A stretch of DNA of 64,000 bases from Limonium bicolor (taxonomy: Eukaryota > Streptophyta > Magnoliopsida > Caryophyllales > Plumbaginaceae), in NCBI GenBank assembly GCA_023374045.1, contig CM041776.1, positions 123,471,733 to 123,535,732 on the forward strand, read 5' to 3'. The notes under the pieces are model-generated. The model saw only the letters and a program-made list of their open reading frames with translations, made no database searches and was not told where the DNA came from. The position numbers and the translations under genes are program-made. Of this stretch, positions 21,116 to 32,529 are shown piece by piece. Position 1 is the stretch's first letter. Every line of letters starts with the position of its first letter.

Positions 21116-24100
21116 TGTAACACCCCGTCCAACAACAAACCGTAATAACAATGCAGCGGAAACTCAACTCATCACATTACTTATTCCAATGGTGTTACAC
21201 GCCGTTAACCACCCACGTGGCTAACAAGGCTAATACATATACATTGTACCGGTCTGATGGGCTAAATTCCCGAGCAACTATACATTATTAACCCTTTCCA
21301 TTTACAACAACAAAACAACATACACCTTTAACTATACCGAGTATTTACAAACTACTGCCGATAACAATTTCGGTCTTACTACGCCTACCATACTCACGCC
21401 ATTTAAATGGCTACCCATGTATAAACATCTGCCCCGTCCTACTCTCGAACGTTTTCCAGCTCCCTGTACCTGAAATAGAAAAGGAGAGAAAGGGTGGCCC
21501 CCAAGGGGCTCAGCACCTTTGCTGGTATGGTAATCCCGCAGCCCACATGCTACCGGGCCACGCACAACTAATTGTCGTCTTAGCATGCAGTTGATTATAT
21601 TTAAATCATGCATACAAACCATAGACATGCAACACATAACATTTCGCCTCAACGGGCTCAACCTATAACCAACACATCCACACTTAACCAACCATCCAAT
21701 GATTCCTTAAACCCTAGAGTGGCTCTCCTCTAGAACGGAGCTACTTCCTTAGCAACGACATGTACCCATTAATCGGGTTATCCTTAAATGCCTCTTGTCG
21801 CAAACTGGGATTCGTTTCCATGAATCCCCACACATTCCATATCATAAACATATCTCATTTCTCACATAATAAAACATAACAACACCTTTCTTGTTTCAAC
21901 GTACATATGATGACGTCGCATCCATTTAAAACATCGAATATATATATATATATACCATAGCATAGCAAGGGAATTTGCATAGCACCATAACATTACATAA
22001 CACCATAAAATCGGTTCTCACAAGGAACCTTCCATCATAGTTAGTATACCATGTGAGCCTAGGGATTTTGCCAATCCCATGTTAAGCTCGTTACCATCCT
22101 CGCTACTGTCCGGTTATATAGAACGGTTAACTTATACCCAAGGTGTGTCGGATATAGTGATCCCAAGCACACCGAAATAACATACGTATGCCCCTGTGGC
22201 CCGACGTGAGTCAGTAACTAGCTTTGGATAAGCTAAGGGAAGGTAGAAACCAAATTGGAATACCACCTATACATACACCAAGAGAGCCGAACCGGATAAG
22301 ATAACGACTCCCGTCCATCACACGCGTGGCCGGAACAACCGGACTCCTCACCCCCCATTAGTACATATACACTTATAAATAAGTAGTTAGGGATCCATTA
22401 TGGAGCCTACCACATCCACACACCATACGGTATCAACCGAGTTAAGCACACAAGGGAGGTTCACACACTTGCATACAACAGCAATATCCAACTAACTCAC
22501 ACATAGCCGTGGTTAGCACGTTCCCAAGGTTTGGGCCGTCAACTCCGAATACCGATCACTCATGTGTTCCTAGTTTTGGTTAGCTAAGGTTTAACACATA
22601 CTTGAGGTTAAATGGTATCGGAGACCAAATTCACCACATAAATGAATTACTATAAACTCATTACATGTTTTAATCTTACAAGGTGGCAAACACTCAAGAA
22701 AACATATTGGCATACAAGCCGGTGTAATCCGGTAGGACGCAGGTTGCAAGAAAACCATACCTGTCACCGGAGTCCACTTATCCTGTCCATTTATGTACCT
22801 CGAGCAATTCTCGAACAACTGTTGACATGACATGTTCTTTTATTAACATTGGGGTAACATGTTTGTTTTAAAGTCTAATGCTTATAACTTTCCCCGTTAA
22901 CTTGGTTAAATAACTTTACATTTTTAACACGTTTTACTCTCGCATCTTAATACAACCTTTAGCCCACTTTATTGTCATTAAAACTCACCTAGCATGTCCT
23001 TAACATCCTCATAACATCATTACCTACCAATCCCCATCATCACATACGATTTCATAACCTTAAACCATGTTTTTGGTCCGACCGACCCACCGTCCGACCA
23101 CAGCTGGGTCGGTCCATTACAGAACCCTTTTACTTCCTTATAATCATGCCCGTCCGACCCACGTCCGACTCACTCGACTGGGTCGGACCATGTGCGAACA
23201 TTTTCTTCCTTTGAAACTTGACCGACCGACCCATGTCCGACCCACCCTTTTGGGTCGGACCATTACCGAACACATTCCTAACATCTAACAGAGGTCGACC
23301 GACCCAAAACTGGGTCGGACCCCTGGGTCGGTCGCCTTCTGAACTTACCCAAACTTTGCCAATTCTTCACCAAACTTCTCCTAAGGCCTCTTAATGTGTT
23401 CTAACATCATTTGGCACTTTAACAACCTTAAGATATCCTTATACACTCACAAAACTCTTTTTCTAATTCCTTAAACCTTTACTATATCTTCACAAAATTC
23501 CTAACACTTACAATGTTTCTCCTTATTATTTCTAGGTGGCATTTCACCTATAATGACCACAAGACCAAGGTGTTTCCTCTATACCTTAACATCATCTCCA
23601 ACTTCTTTTTTACTAACTAAATCTTCTCTTCACAACTCCTTAAATTCCTTTCTCAAAACCTTATCTATACCTTATTCCCACCTTGCACATCACTCTAAAT
23701 CACCTTAATACATGTTTTCTTCTCAAGTAAACATTCATTCACCTTTAACCCTTCCTAGTTCACCAAAACTCACTTACCACACTTAGAACTTCTTACACAT
23801 TTCCCAAATTTGGCCATAGCTTCTTAGTATATACCCACATCCAACCACTTAGGTTTTCACCTTACTTCATTAAAGAACACCTAAAATCCATCAAACACAT
23901 TTATACACAAACTTCACACATTTAGCACTAATCACCATATAGTGCATAACTTAAATTGCTTGGCACTTAGGCCCTTAAATGCATGGCTCTTAGGCCCTTA
24001 AATTGCATAATCCTTAAACACTGAATTTCCCACATAATAATGCCTTTGACCTGCAAATACACCCACAATACATATTCCTTTAATAAACTCCTTGAGAGCA

Positions 24101-25655
24101 TTTTACTAGCTCATTCACCATTGGCTCCTTAGGTATTTTAACAAGCATTATAAGCTTATTTCCTAAGGCATTAAACAACATTAGGTTAGTATATTTACCT
24201 CTTTCCAAGCAAACTTCTTTCTTGTTTCCTTATAAAACCGGTGGGGTATTTGATACCTTGTCAACTAATAAACAATGTATAATCATTAAAATGAGTATAC
24301 AAGCTTAATGCTTCATCTCATTGTAAACCCGAGGTTACATATTTATCTTAAGGTATTAAGATGATTGTTTTACCTTGGAATGGAAAGAGAGCTTGAATAT
24401 ATATCAAGAGAGGACTCCACCAAGTCCTTGAAAGATTCAAATGGAGCTAGAACAAAGCAACAATGAACACCATTAATGGTGAATTTTCGGACAACACGAA
24501 GCATGAAGGAAACTTGGTTTTTCTTTGAGTTTCCTTACCTTGAAGCAAAGGAGAGTAATAATGTGTAGAAATACAAGCTCAAACTCCATCAATGGTGATT
24601 CTCCATGGCACCAAAATTGAGCTCTTGAAGATTTGAAAAGGTAGAAGTGTAGAGCTTGACCTAACTAAGACAAATATGGTCTTAGAATTTGATTTGGAGC
24701 ATGGAGTTGGATTTGGCAAGGAAATGAAGATGGAGAAGAGAGGTACTATTGCAAACCGTGAGAGAATGAAGAAGAGAGGTTAGTGGTGGTGTTTGGAACC
24801 GTGGGAAATGAAGGAAAGGAAGGGAGAATGAAGATAGAACTTACTTTTGAAGATATTTATATGTAAAGTAAATAGTAACTATATTAGTCATCTTTATTTA
24901 CTTCACAAAATAACAAGAGAGTGGTGAGTCACCACACCTTAGAAAACCGGCCCCCTTATAATTATGAGGGTAATATAGTCTTTGTTTGTCAATTTAATTA
25001 CTTAATACAACATATGTTATAAACTAGCTTGTAAAAGTTACTATTCACAAACTAAGGCACATAGAAGTGAAATTTTTGATTTCCCACTAATATGGCCACC
25101 CAAATGTGATACTATATAGTACACATGTTAATTAAAGAGTAATGATGGACATTTAGCCATTCAAAACTCATTTACAAGACAATTTTTCAAAAACGTGCTT
25201 TAAGACTCCTTAAAGCACATTTTGTGTTTTAACTTGTTTTCAAGCTTGGTTTTCTTTGGTAATTGATTTAATATGTTCCTTAACATATAAATAAGGCATA
25301 GGTATGACCATTAGGCCTTATACACATTTATCCCAAGCTTAGAGCACATTTTAGCCCATATTGACCTTAAGGTATTTATTTGTGTTTTGTTTGGTTTCAT
25401 TGTCTACCAAAGTTTCCTAAGGACTTAATTAGCCTTATAAAATCATAAATAAGCATTATCAAGTCTTGGTAGGCTCTTTGGGTCCTAGCCAAGCTCACTT
25501 CAAGCTTAGAGCATGTTTTTGCTCAAACCGTGTCTTAATGCTTTATTGCATTTTACTATGGTTTAAATCGTACACTGATGTTCCTAAGGCACTTTTTAGC
25601 CTTTAAATACCACAGTTTAACATTTACACAACATACCAAAGTTTGGGGTATTTCA
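21116..25655 (-). repeat. Element A right LTR (5' LTR in element orientation)
   Basis: 4,540 bp, aligned to 11651-16192 from TGTAACACCCC to GGGGTATTTCA. Differences are mostly one- or two-base indels, many in homopolymers, with fewer substitutions. It would hold the promoter for minus-strand transcription. A perfect 10-bp inverted repeat (arm GTGCTTTAAG) lies at 25195-25218. Confidence 0.93.
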
Positions 25656-25660
25656 CGGGA

Positions 25661-25834
25661 ACATTCAGGTATTGGTAATATACTCGAACTTATCTTCTTG
25701 TTTCAGCCGAACAAGGACCATACACACGTCTCACCTCATTCTCTTCTTGTGTATGCAGAGATAAATCACTGTCGCTGCTGCTGTTTTTCTGCAGAGATAA
25801 ATCAAAGCTTCTGCTGCTGCAGACGTGGGAAGTT
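25661..25834 (+). other. Older flanking DNA with possible exon fragments
   Basis: Joined across element A, the flanks read through an acceptor-like TGTAG, an open stretch translating to DKPLLLQHFAHQIEDG and a few more residues, then CAG|GTATTG as a donor. If real, element A entered an exon of about 59 bp. AGATAAA-CTGCTG phrases repeat downstream at about 25760 and 25797. No homologous protein is recognised and chance is possible. Confidence 0.25.
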
Positions 25835-26213
25835 TTTTCGTTGGTATTCCGTGGGTAAACTATACAGGAAAACAAAACACTGTTAGTGGGTAATCCGTAG
25901 GTAATACCTACGAGGATGTTTTGTGGGTATTTTTCTCGTAGGTATTCCGTGGCTATACACGTTACAAACTAACATTATATCCGTTAGTATTCTGTGGGTA
26001 TTTATCCGTGGACTTTTCCGTAGGCATTTAACAACGAGAGAAGCCGTGGGTATTTTGTCGGTAATTACCGACGGGATTATATTTTGGTGGGTAACTAATT
26101 TACCGACGAGGCATTTACCCACGGATACTTTCCGTAGGTATTCCGTGGGTATAAACGATTACCTACGACTTACCCACGGAAATGTCTGTAGGTAAACCCG
26201 TTTTTTTATACTG
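25835..26213. mobile_element. CACTA-like terminal and subterminal region (or derived MITE)
   Basis: Many short direct and inverted copies of CCGTGGGTA / TACCCACGG and CCGTAGGTA / TACCTACGG fill the block. This is the look of CACTA (En/Spm) subterminal repeats. The right edge on minus reads CAGTATAAAAAAACGGG, close to common plant CACTA ends but with the first bases decayed. No transposase is seen and the other end was not found. Confidence 0.5.
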
Positions 26214-26505
26214 TAATCATAATGGGTTGTTCACACTTAAGAATGATAATATTGTTCAATGCTATTTAGGTTGGTAGCTCATTCTTTCATGAGATGAGCC
26301 TTAGGGTTATTTCTTATAGTTGGCATGAAATAATCGAAAGATTTTTTGGAATCTTAACAAAGCACCACCTTTTTTGTTGCAAGTTGTGTATATATATTTG
26401 TATTAATTTCACACTCATTGTCTTTATTAATGTATCTCTTTCAACTAATTTGACCATTTTGTAGCTGGCAAGTATCGATCACAATGTTATTGGAGAACTT
26501 GTTGA
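26214..26505 (+). other. Older flanking DNA left of element E
   Basis: AT-rich. TTTTGTAG at 26457-26464 resembles a splice acceptor, and joined across element E the following frame reads LASIDHNVIGELVDIPHSL before a donor-like AG|GTGTGT near 34221. I do not recognise the peptide. Nothing else supportable. Confidence 0.25.
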
Positions 26506-26510
26506 CATAC
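26506..26510. other. Target-site duplication CATAC (element E, left)
   Basis: CATAC at 26506-26510 is repeated at 34204-34208. This sets the element E borders at 26511 and 34203. Confidence 0.9.
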
Positions 26511-28186
26511 TGCAGAACGTTTATATCGTCAGTTGTTAGAACTGGAGTAATTAAAATAAAAGAAAAGAAATTAAAACTCAAAATATCCGTCGGGCTGCAA
26601 ACAAATCCCGGTCGTTGTAGTATAGTTAAGTGTAAGCGACCGGATATCGAACCGTGGGACTTATAGTGAAATAAGTAGTACCTAAGCTGTCACTAAAGGG
26701 GGGAGTTAATTGACTTGTTTCTGAAAAGTAAATAACAGATTGAATTTAGTGAACTGAAGTTGAATTAAACGGGACTCCGGGTTCAGGTTAATATGATCTG
26801 ATAAATTGTGCTATCTCTACCGGTTTAGTAAAATAATTTGGCAAGATTCCTATTATTATCTTAAGGTCCGATGAAAACTCATAAGAACTCGTTTACCTGA
26901 AAATGCAAGGTCCGATGAAAACTCAAGCAGAATGCGTATAAACGGCAGAGGAGTGTGAGGTTTTATTCTTGCAACTTGTATTAACTTAAACGATGAAAAT
27001 AAGTTCCTACAGTTTTACGGCTTAATTAACCTGTCTGTTCGTCACCGATCAGATTAAAAACAGATTTAGTAAGGCTTTTTAATAAATCGATGAAATTTAT
27101 TAAAAAGGGAGCGTGATAAAACTTTAATCGTAACAAACTGAATTTATTTTAACCGGTAGAAATATATATTACACAACTAACAAACCATAATTAAACCCTC
27201 GCCCGGAGCAAATCCTCCTTAGCCTGACATATTAACTGGTAATAAATCAGACAGAGGTTGGACGTAATATTAGTACGGAGGTGTGGATGGTGAATGGAGA
27301 AATGAAGAGAATGAAGAATGAAGCGTGTACGTAGGCTATTATATGTGGAATGAGTGATTTGGAGTGTTTGAGTTCTGGGGACTGAATGATGTGTTGTGGT
27401 GTTCGGGTCAGAATTAATGGAAGAGAATGGAATGAGGTGAGCGATGGTCTGATTTTCTGGTTTTCTCCGTACGCCTGTTTAAGGTTGCAGGAGCTGGGTT
27501 TAAATAGAGGAAGGGAAGAGGCAGATCCGTAAGAATTGATTGCAGATTGATTGCTTCATTGATTGCTCATTAATTGCAGGGGACAGAGCTGAAGACGCGT
27601 GAAGGAAATAAGGTAGGCGCCGCTCGGAGTAGATGGATATGGCAGAATGCGAAGAAGAAAACTGTCGGCGTTGTTTTTTTAGTCATGTCCGCATTGGCGT
27701 CCGCCCATCCCCAGGCGGTTGCTTGATCTGTCCGCCTTGACGTCCGCCTGAAACCAAGCGGTTGCTTGGTCTGTCCGCCTTGATGTCCGCCTGAAACCAA
27801 GCGGTTGCTGGTCTGTCCGCCTTGACGTCCGCCTAGCCAGATGCGGACACAAGGGAGAGTCCGCCTCCCTGTCCGCCTGTCCTCACGTGGACACAAGTGT
27901 GGTCGTGACATATTTTCTTCTACGAACATATTTTCTTCTACGAATTTTGACCGGCTCTAGATTCTTCGTTTGGACTCCGTTTTCTAAGTTGTTTGCGTCT
28001 ATGCGTTCGTCTCTTCGTCTACTTTACTCCCAGCTTGGTTTTCCTCATGTTAAACCAATAAATTTGTGAGATAACCAATAAAACATAACTAGAGGAAAAC
28101 CTACCGAAGTGGAGAAATGAGCAAGAAAAGTGTTAATATATTATATGAAATATACCTATAAAACATGCTCATTTGGACACTTATCA
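26511..28186 (-). repeat. Element E left LTR (3' LTR in element orientation)
   Basis: 1,676 bp; in element orientation it starts TGATAAGTGTCCAAATGAGC and ends CGTTCTGCA. A tandem block at about 27700-27900 repeats CCGCCTGAAACCAAGCGG with CTGTCCGCCTTGACGT, unit about 43 bp. Confidence 0.92.
27700..27900. repeat. CCGCC/GGCGG tandem array inside element E LTR
   Basis: About three full units near 43 bp, each with CCGCCTGAAACCAAGCGG, whose CCGC and GCGG ends are self-complementary, flanked by partial units. The second copy is at 33718-33910 in the other LTR. GC content is much above the surroundings. Confidence 0.8.
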
Positions 28187-29287
28187 CACCCCCACACTTA
28201 TCTTTTTGCTTGTCCTCAAGCAAAACCACGTACCCAAGTAAGTAGGGAATGCTCAATACTAACAAATATTATTATGAAGGGTAGGATAAAGAGGTGAACA
28301 ATTCATGATCTTTTTAACTTATTAAGGAGTGTGACAAATCACTTGCTGGTGGCATAGGTGTGCTCAGGGTAAAAACAAAATATAGAGTTTCGGGGTATGA
28401 TCTAAGGTACTTCAATGTTTCTTTTGTTTAGGTGACTCTAAGAACTTTTACCATGGCCAACTTCTCTCAAGAATGGGCATTGAGGAGAAAACAAAAGGAA
28501 GAAAGATTTATGCATTTGCTTCACTTTTGCATACGGGATGAGAAAATGTAGGCATAACGCCTTTGTATTCAAGAACACTCAACTCTCTTTGTTGGTTACC
28601 AATGGTGTCTCGCAAGTCCCTTATTTTTTGTATTCTTCTTTCTTTTTTAAACAGAGAAGTACCCCTTAGCAATCCCTAAGAGAGAAGACAGAAAGAAACC
28701 CTGAGCAATAAAATCCAACCATTGCAGATATTTGGTCACACCGCATAAGAAAAATGCTCCTCAAAAGTAATCAAATGAAAATTTTTAAAATTTGTACCAT
28801 TTATCCCACAATTCATAATAGTATTTGTTTTTAAAGAGAACAACCTACATTAGCAGGGTAATAATTTTAATTTTTGAACAAATGCAAGATAAGCAGAGAG
28901 ATTTAAACAATCTAAGCACAAAATGCCCTGAAAAGGCTCTTCCCCCACACTTAAGCTCAAACAATGCCCTCATTGCGTAGATGGAATTAAATTAATAGGG
29001 CATGCAATTAATAAAGGAAGAGTGTACTCCCCAGATTTCGTAGAGTGTGTAGAGCTCCCCCACACTTGAGTGCAGCTGTGGAATGTCATGAAATGAACCT
29101 GTAAAGAATATTCTACACAGCGAGAAGAACTCAAGTAAAACCTGCATTTTATTATAACAAATAAAAGGGAAATATAGTACAAAAAAGAAAACAACATTAA
29201 ATTAAAGGAAAGATAAAAGATAGATAGTGGGTTGACTCCCACCAAGCTGCCCGGGTTTAACGTCTCTAGCTAGACGTATGTTCTTTA
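28187..29287 (-). other. Element E 3' untranslated region with three purine-tract copies
   Basis: AAGTGTGGGGG on minus occurs at 28189-28199 (the purine tract next to the LTR) and again at 28942-28952 and 29057-29067. No coding sequence is seen between the gag stop and the tract. Extra internal purine tracts are known in some Tat/Athila-group elements. Confidence 0.7.
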
Positions 29288-32112
29288 TTATCCCGGATCA
29301 TAAATGAATGTTGACAATGGTAGTACCGGGAACAGGAAAATGGCAATGTGTTGGACCGAACCACCTGGATCAAAACAAAGTATTACGGCAATAATTACAG
29401 TAGGAAAATTCAAACTCCACAAAACCTGGTTTTGAAGGAGATGTTTGCTGCCATTAATATTGTATTGAAAACCGGGTGATGGTTGTAGTGCTTCCTCAAA
29501 TTGGAGAATGTAAACATTCTCCTTTTGTTGTTTAGCCGTATGGATGCAAGATGGTAGTGGTGGTGCTTGCTCAGAGTCGAGGATGTAAATTTCCTCCCCC
29601 GGAATGAAAATGAAGGTGGAAGTGGGCTTCAACGGGTGGGTTGGGTGGGCATTATTTTTCTTTATCGAAGGGCCCAAATTTTTCAATGGATGATCCTTAG
29701 TGTGAGTATCATCTAGTTGTGGAGACGCCCATTCAAATTTAAGGATGAAGACATCCTTAACTGCGTTGAGTGGTTCAGGGAGAACTTCGGGGAAATTTGT
29801 ATCTTCAAATTCTGACCCTGGATCAAATGGAAAGGTGGCCTTCTCACTTAGCGAGCTGACTTCGAGTTTCCACCCTACTTCTTTGTTGCATAAGAGGGGA
29901 AGGCTGTGATCCTCCAGATGAAGATCAAAGTTGGATGGCTTTTCCTCTTCAAATTTGAGGATGTAATAATCCTCGTCTTCTTTGAGAGGCTCATAGGAAG
30001 AGCCTTGATTGAATTCAACTTCAGAGGGAGGTGGTTCCTTGAAGGTGATATTGGTATTTTGTTTGGATGTTCTGACAGGAGCGAGCATTTCCTCCTCTTC
30101 ATTTTTGAGGATGTAACTATCCTCATTTTCTGGATATAGCACAGAGAAGGAGGGAAAATAATGGTAATTGACTTCAGAGGGAGGAGACTCCATGAAGTTG
30201 AGGTAGAAGTTGTCCTCTGATGGCTTGTCCTCAAGCTCAAACAGAAGATTTGATGCCGTTTGCTCATTTTCGAACGGGGGTGGTGGTAAAGAGTAACTCA
30301 AATCCCCAGGTAAGTCGTCCACTATATGAACCAGTTTGCTCTCCGGTTGCTGTGATGTAAGGTCTAGTGGACCTTCCATCATTTCGTTTATCGCAACTAA
30401 TTTGGCATAGAGCTTCAATTGGTTCATGTCGAGGTATTCTTCCTCGGCCTGCTGCTCCACTTCAGGGACCATTTCACTCTCGGGTTGTTGCTCCTTTTGA
30501 GCTATTGTGATGGGCTGGTCCACTACGTAAATTGCACTTGCATACTCTTTTGGATTTGGATTGGTTTGTGAGGGAAATTTACCAGGTGGCCTTTGTTGAG
30601 TTAGAAGTTGTTGTATTTGAGACTGCAAGGCTTTTTGGTCGTTGCGCAGAGCTGCGACCTCCTCTTGTGTGTCTTGGGACTTACCCATCATTGCTTTAAA
30701 CATCTCTTGCATTTGAGACATTTCAGACTCAGGATTCGAAGGAGGTTGAGTTGGTCGACTCGAAGAAGCTTCATTGCCATAAGGATGTTGCTGATATTGC
30801 CTTTGGCCTCCTTGGAAATTGGACTAAGGTCTGTAATTTTGAGATGGTTGAAGTGTATGTGGGTTTTGGATATTGTCGGTGTTTGAGTAGCGAAGGTTGG
30901 ATTGCATGTTACGTTGCCAAGGTTGTCTGTATCCTGAATTGTTGGTGAGATAGTTTGCCTCCTCTGCTGCTTTCAATTCTTGTAGCTGGGGGCATTGTTC
31001 ATAGTCATGAGGCCCACCACATTGCGTACAAGAAATAACAGGAGATGATTGGGACAGAGGTGCATAGCCTGGAGGGGTTGTAGATGATCGGGAAATCATC
31101 GACTTAGCTTGCTGGGGGTAGGAGTTCCTAGCCATCTGCTCAACCACTTTTTGCAGAGTACTTACTTTTGTTGCCTGCTGAGCATTGCTTTCCATGAGTT
31201 GCTCATGGCTTTTCATCAGCTGGTCAAACTTGTTATCACTTTCCCCAACATGGTATAAACCTGGAGTACCGCTCCTTGATCCACCGGAGGCCCAGTCTCT
31301 GATTTCTTCACAGAGAGACTCCATGCTGTTCAGAAATTGTGCTCCTGGTTTTTTCAGAATGTCAGCCCCTAACGAGGACAGTACCATTGTTCTGCACGAA
31401 CCGATCAAGCCTTTGTAGAACAATTGTGATACTTGTTCTTTCGTCAGACCATGGTGAGGACAAGTAAGTAGTAGACCTTTGAAACGGTCCCAAGTTTCAC
31501 AAATATTCTCCGACCCTGGTTGCTTGAAATTATAAATTTCAGCAATCATCTCCAACGTTCGGCTCGGGGGTAGGAATTTGTCGTAGAACTTGGTGGCCAT
31601 GTCATCCCAAGTACCAATGGTACTTGGTGTCAGGCTATGATACCACTTGCTCGCACTTCCCGTCAGGCTGTGAGGGAATAATGACAATCTTGCGTACTGG
31701 AGTACTGCGTCGGTTGCAGTAAACTGTTGGCATGTTGCAAGAATTTAGTAACATGTAACAGGGCTTCGTCTGGACTGGAACCATCAAACATGCCCAACTC
31801 CTTTACACATCTGATTTGATGATATGGCTTCAGCTTCTGCCACTCATCGTATTCGGATGGGCTAAGGTGAGGAAGGATGATAGCAGGCTGTTGTCCTTGG
31901 TTAGACGGCCTGTTGATATTTCGAACTGTCGCTGGTGTAGATGCCATGTTAGTTTCCGGGTCAGATTGTGTCACTGTGGTGGTAATGTTTTGTTGAGTTC
32001 GTCTCTGCCTTAGGGTGCGCAGAAAGGTTCTCTCGATCTCTGGATTGTAACCAACCGTGTGATTATTAATATTTCTGGGAGGCTGTTTGACCTGGTAAAA
32101 GGCATTCACCAC
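29288..32112 (-). pseudogene. gag: Athila-like Gag with long acidic repeat tail (one frameshift, one in-frame stop)
   Basis: The frame is open from about 32112; its first ATG is at 31947, but YNPEIERTFLRTLRQRR upstream looks coding, so the true start may be spliced. The retrotransposon gag capsid domain follows (LSLFPHSLTGSASKWY, WDDMATKFYDKFLPP, CPHHGLTKEQVSQLFYKGL). A one-base frame change lies near 31735. One CCHC knuckle, CTQCGGPHDYEQC, is near 31010. A TAG at 30824-30826 interrupts the same frame just after NYRP; the frame then stays open to 29288. The C-terminal 400 residues are acidic and carry at least five copies of a [VY]-[YF]-I-L-K-F-E motif. No protease or RT motif follows. Confidence 0.85.
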
Positions 32113-32506
32113 TCAAAACAGAGAAAAGAAACTGTTATGTGTTAGAATAAATAAAAATGTTAGGAATTAGTTGACAAAATTATAAGTTAGTAGTTAGAGA
32201 CAATGGAAAGAAATGACAGAAAATTGAAATGACAATGGAAAGAAATGACAGAAAATTAAAGTTAGTAGTTAGTATACTGGAAATTTGAAGTTAGTATACT
32301 GGAAATTGAAGGACAATGGAAATTAAATGTTAAGGACAATGGAAATTAAATGACAATAATATAAAGAGTTAGTAATTAGATGTTAGAAGTCAGATGTCCG
32401 TAGTCCAAAGTTAGATGTCCAAAATTAGATTAACAACAAAATAATATTAACAGATGATTATATTATAACAGGTGAATTAACCGGGGCTTAGGGACTAGAA
32501 TAAATC
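32113..32506. other. Element E 5' leader
   Basis: Between primer site and gag (minus orientation). It is A-rich on plus, with short repeated phrases (GACAATGGAAA, AGTTAGTA, TTAGATGTCC) and no coding signal. Confidence 0.5.
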
Positions 32507-32526
32507 AAGTCCCCGCAACGGCGCCA
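32507..32526 (-). other. Primer-binding site of element E, tRNA-Asp type
   Basis: On minus, TGGCGCCGTTGCGGGGACTT lies three bases from the LTR end. The known Athila-type site is TGGCGCCGTTGCCGGGGA; here one C is missing in the middle. Confidence 0.8.
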
Positions 32527-32529
32527 TTT

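Larger units (their letters stand above)
11651..25655 (-). mobile_element. Element A: 14.0-kb non-coding LTR element (LARD-like)
   Basis: Two near-identical LTRs of 4,542 and 4,540 bp enclose a 4,923-bp internal region, with a perfect 5-bp TSD. In coding orientation (minus) the LTR starts TGAAATACCCC and ends GGGGTGTTACA. The primer site lies next to the right LTR and the purine tract next to the left one, so the element reads on minus. No frame over about 100 codons in the internal region resembles gag or pol. Just inside the purine tract, GAACTTCGAGGACGAAGTTC could translate to the NFEDEVL end typical of chromovirus pol, suggesting descent from a Tekay-like element. Known large LTR derivatives (LARDs) have this layout. 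Mobilisation would need proteins from another element. Confidence 0.9.

Noticed and set aside
27500..27512. TATA-like TTTAAATAGAGG on plus in element E LTR
   Set aside because: The element reads on minus, so this would be antisense; AT-rich matches of this length are common and nothing supports a start here.
27570..27929. 119-residue Arg/Gly-rich frame in element E LTR (also 33588-33947)
   Set aside because: Arises from the CCGCC tandem repeat read in one frame; low complexity and within an LTR.
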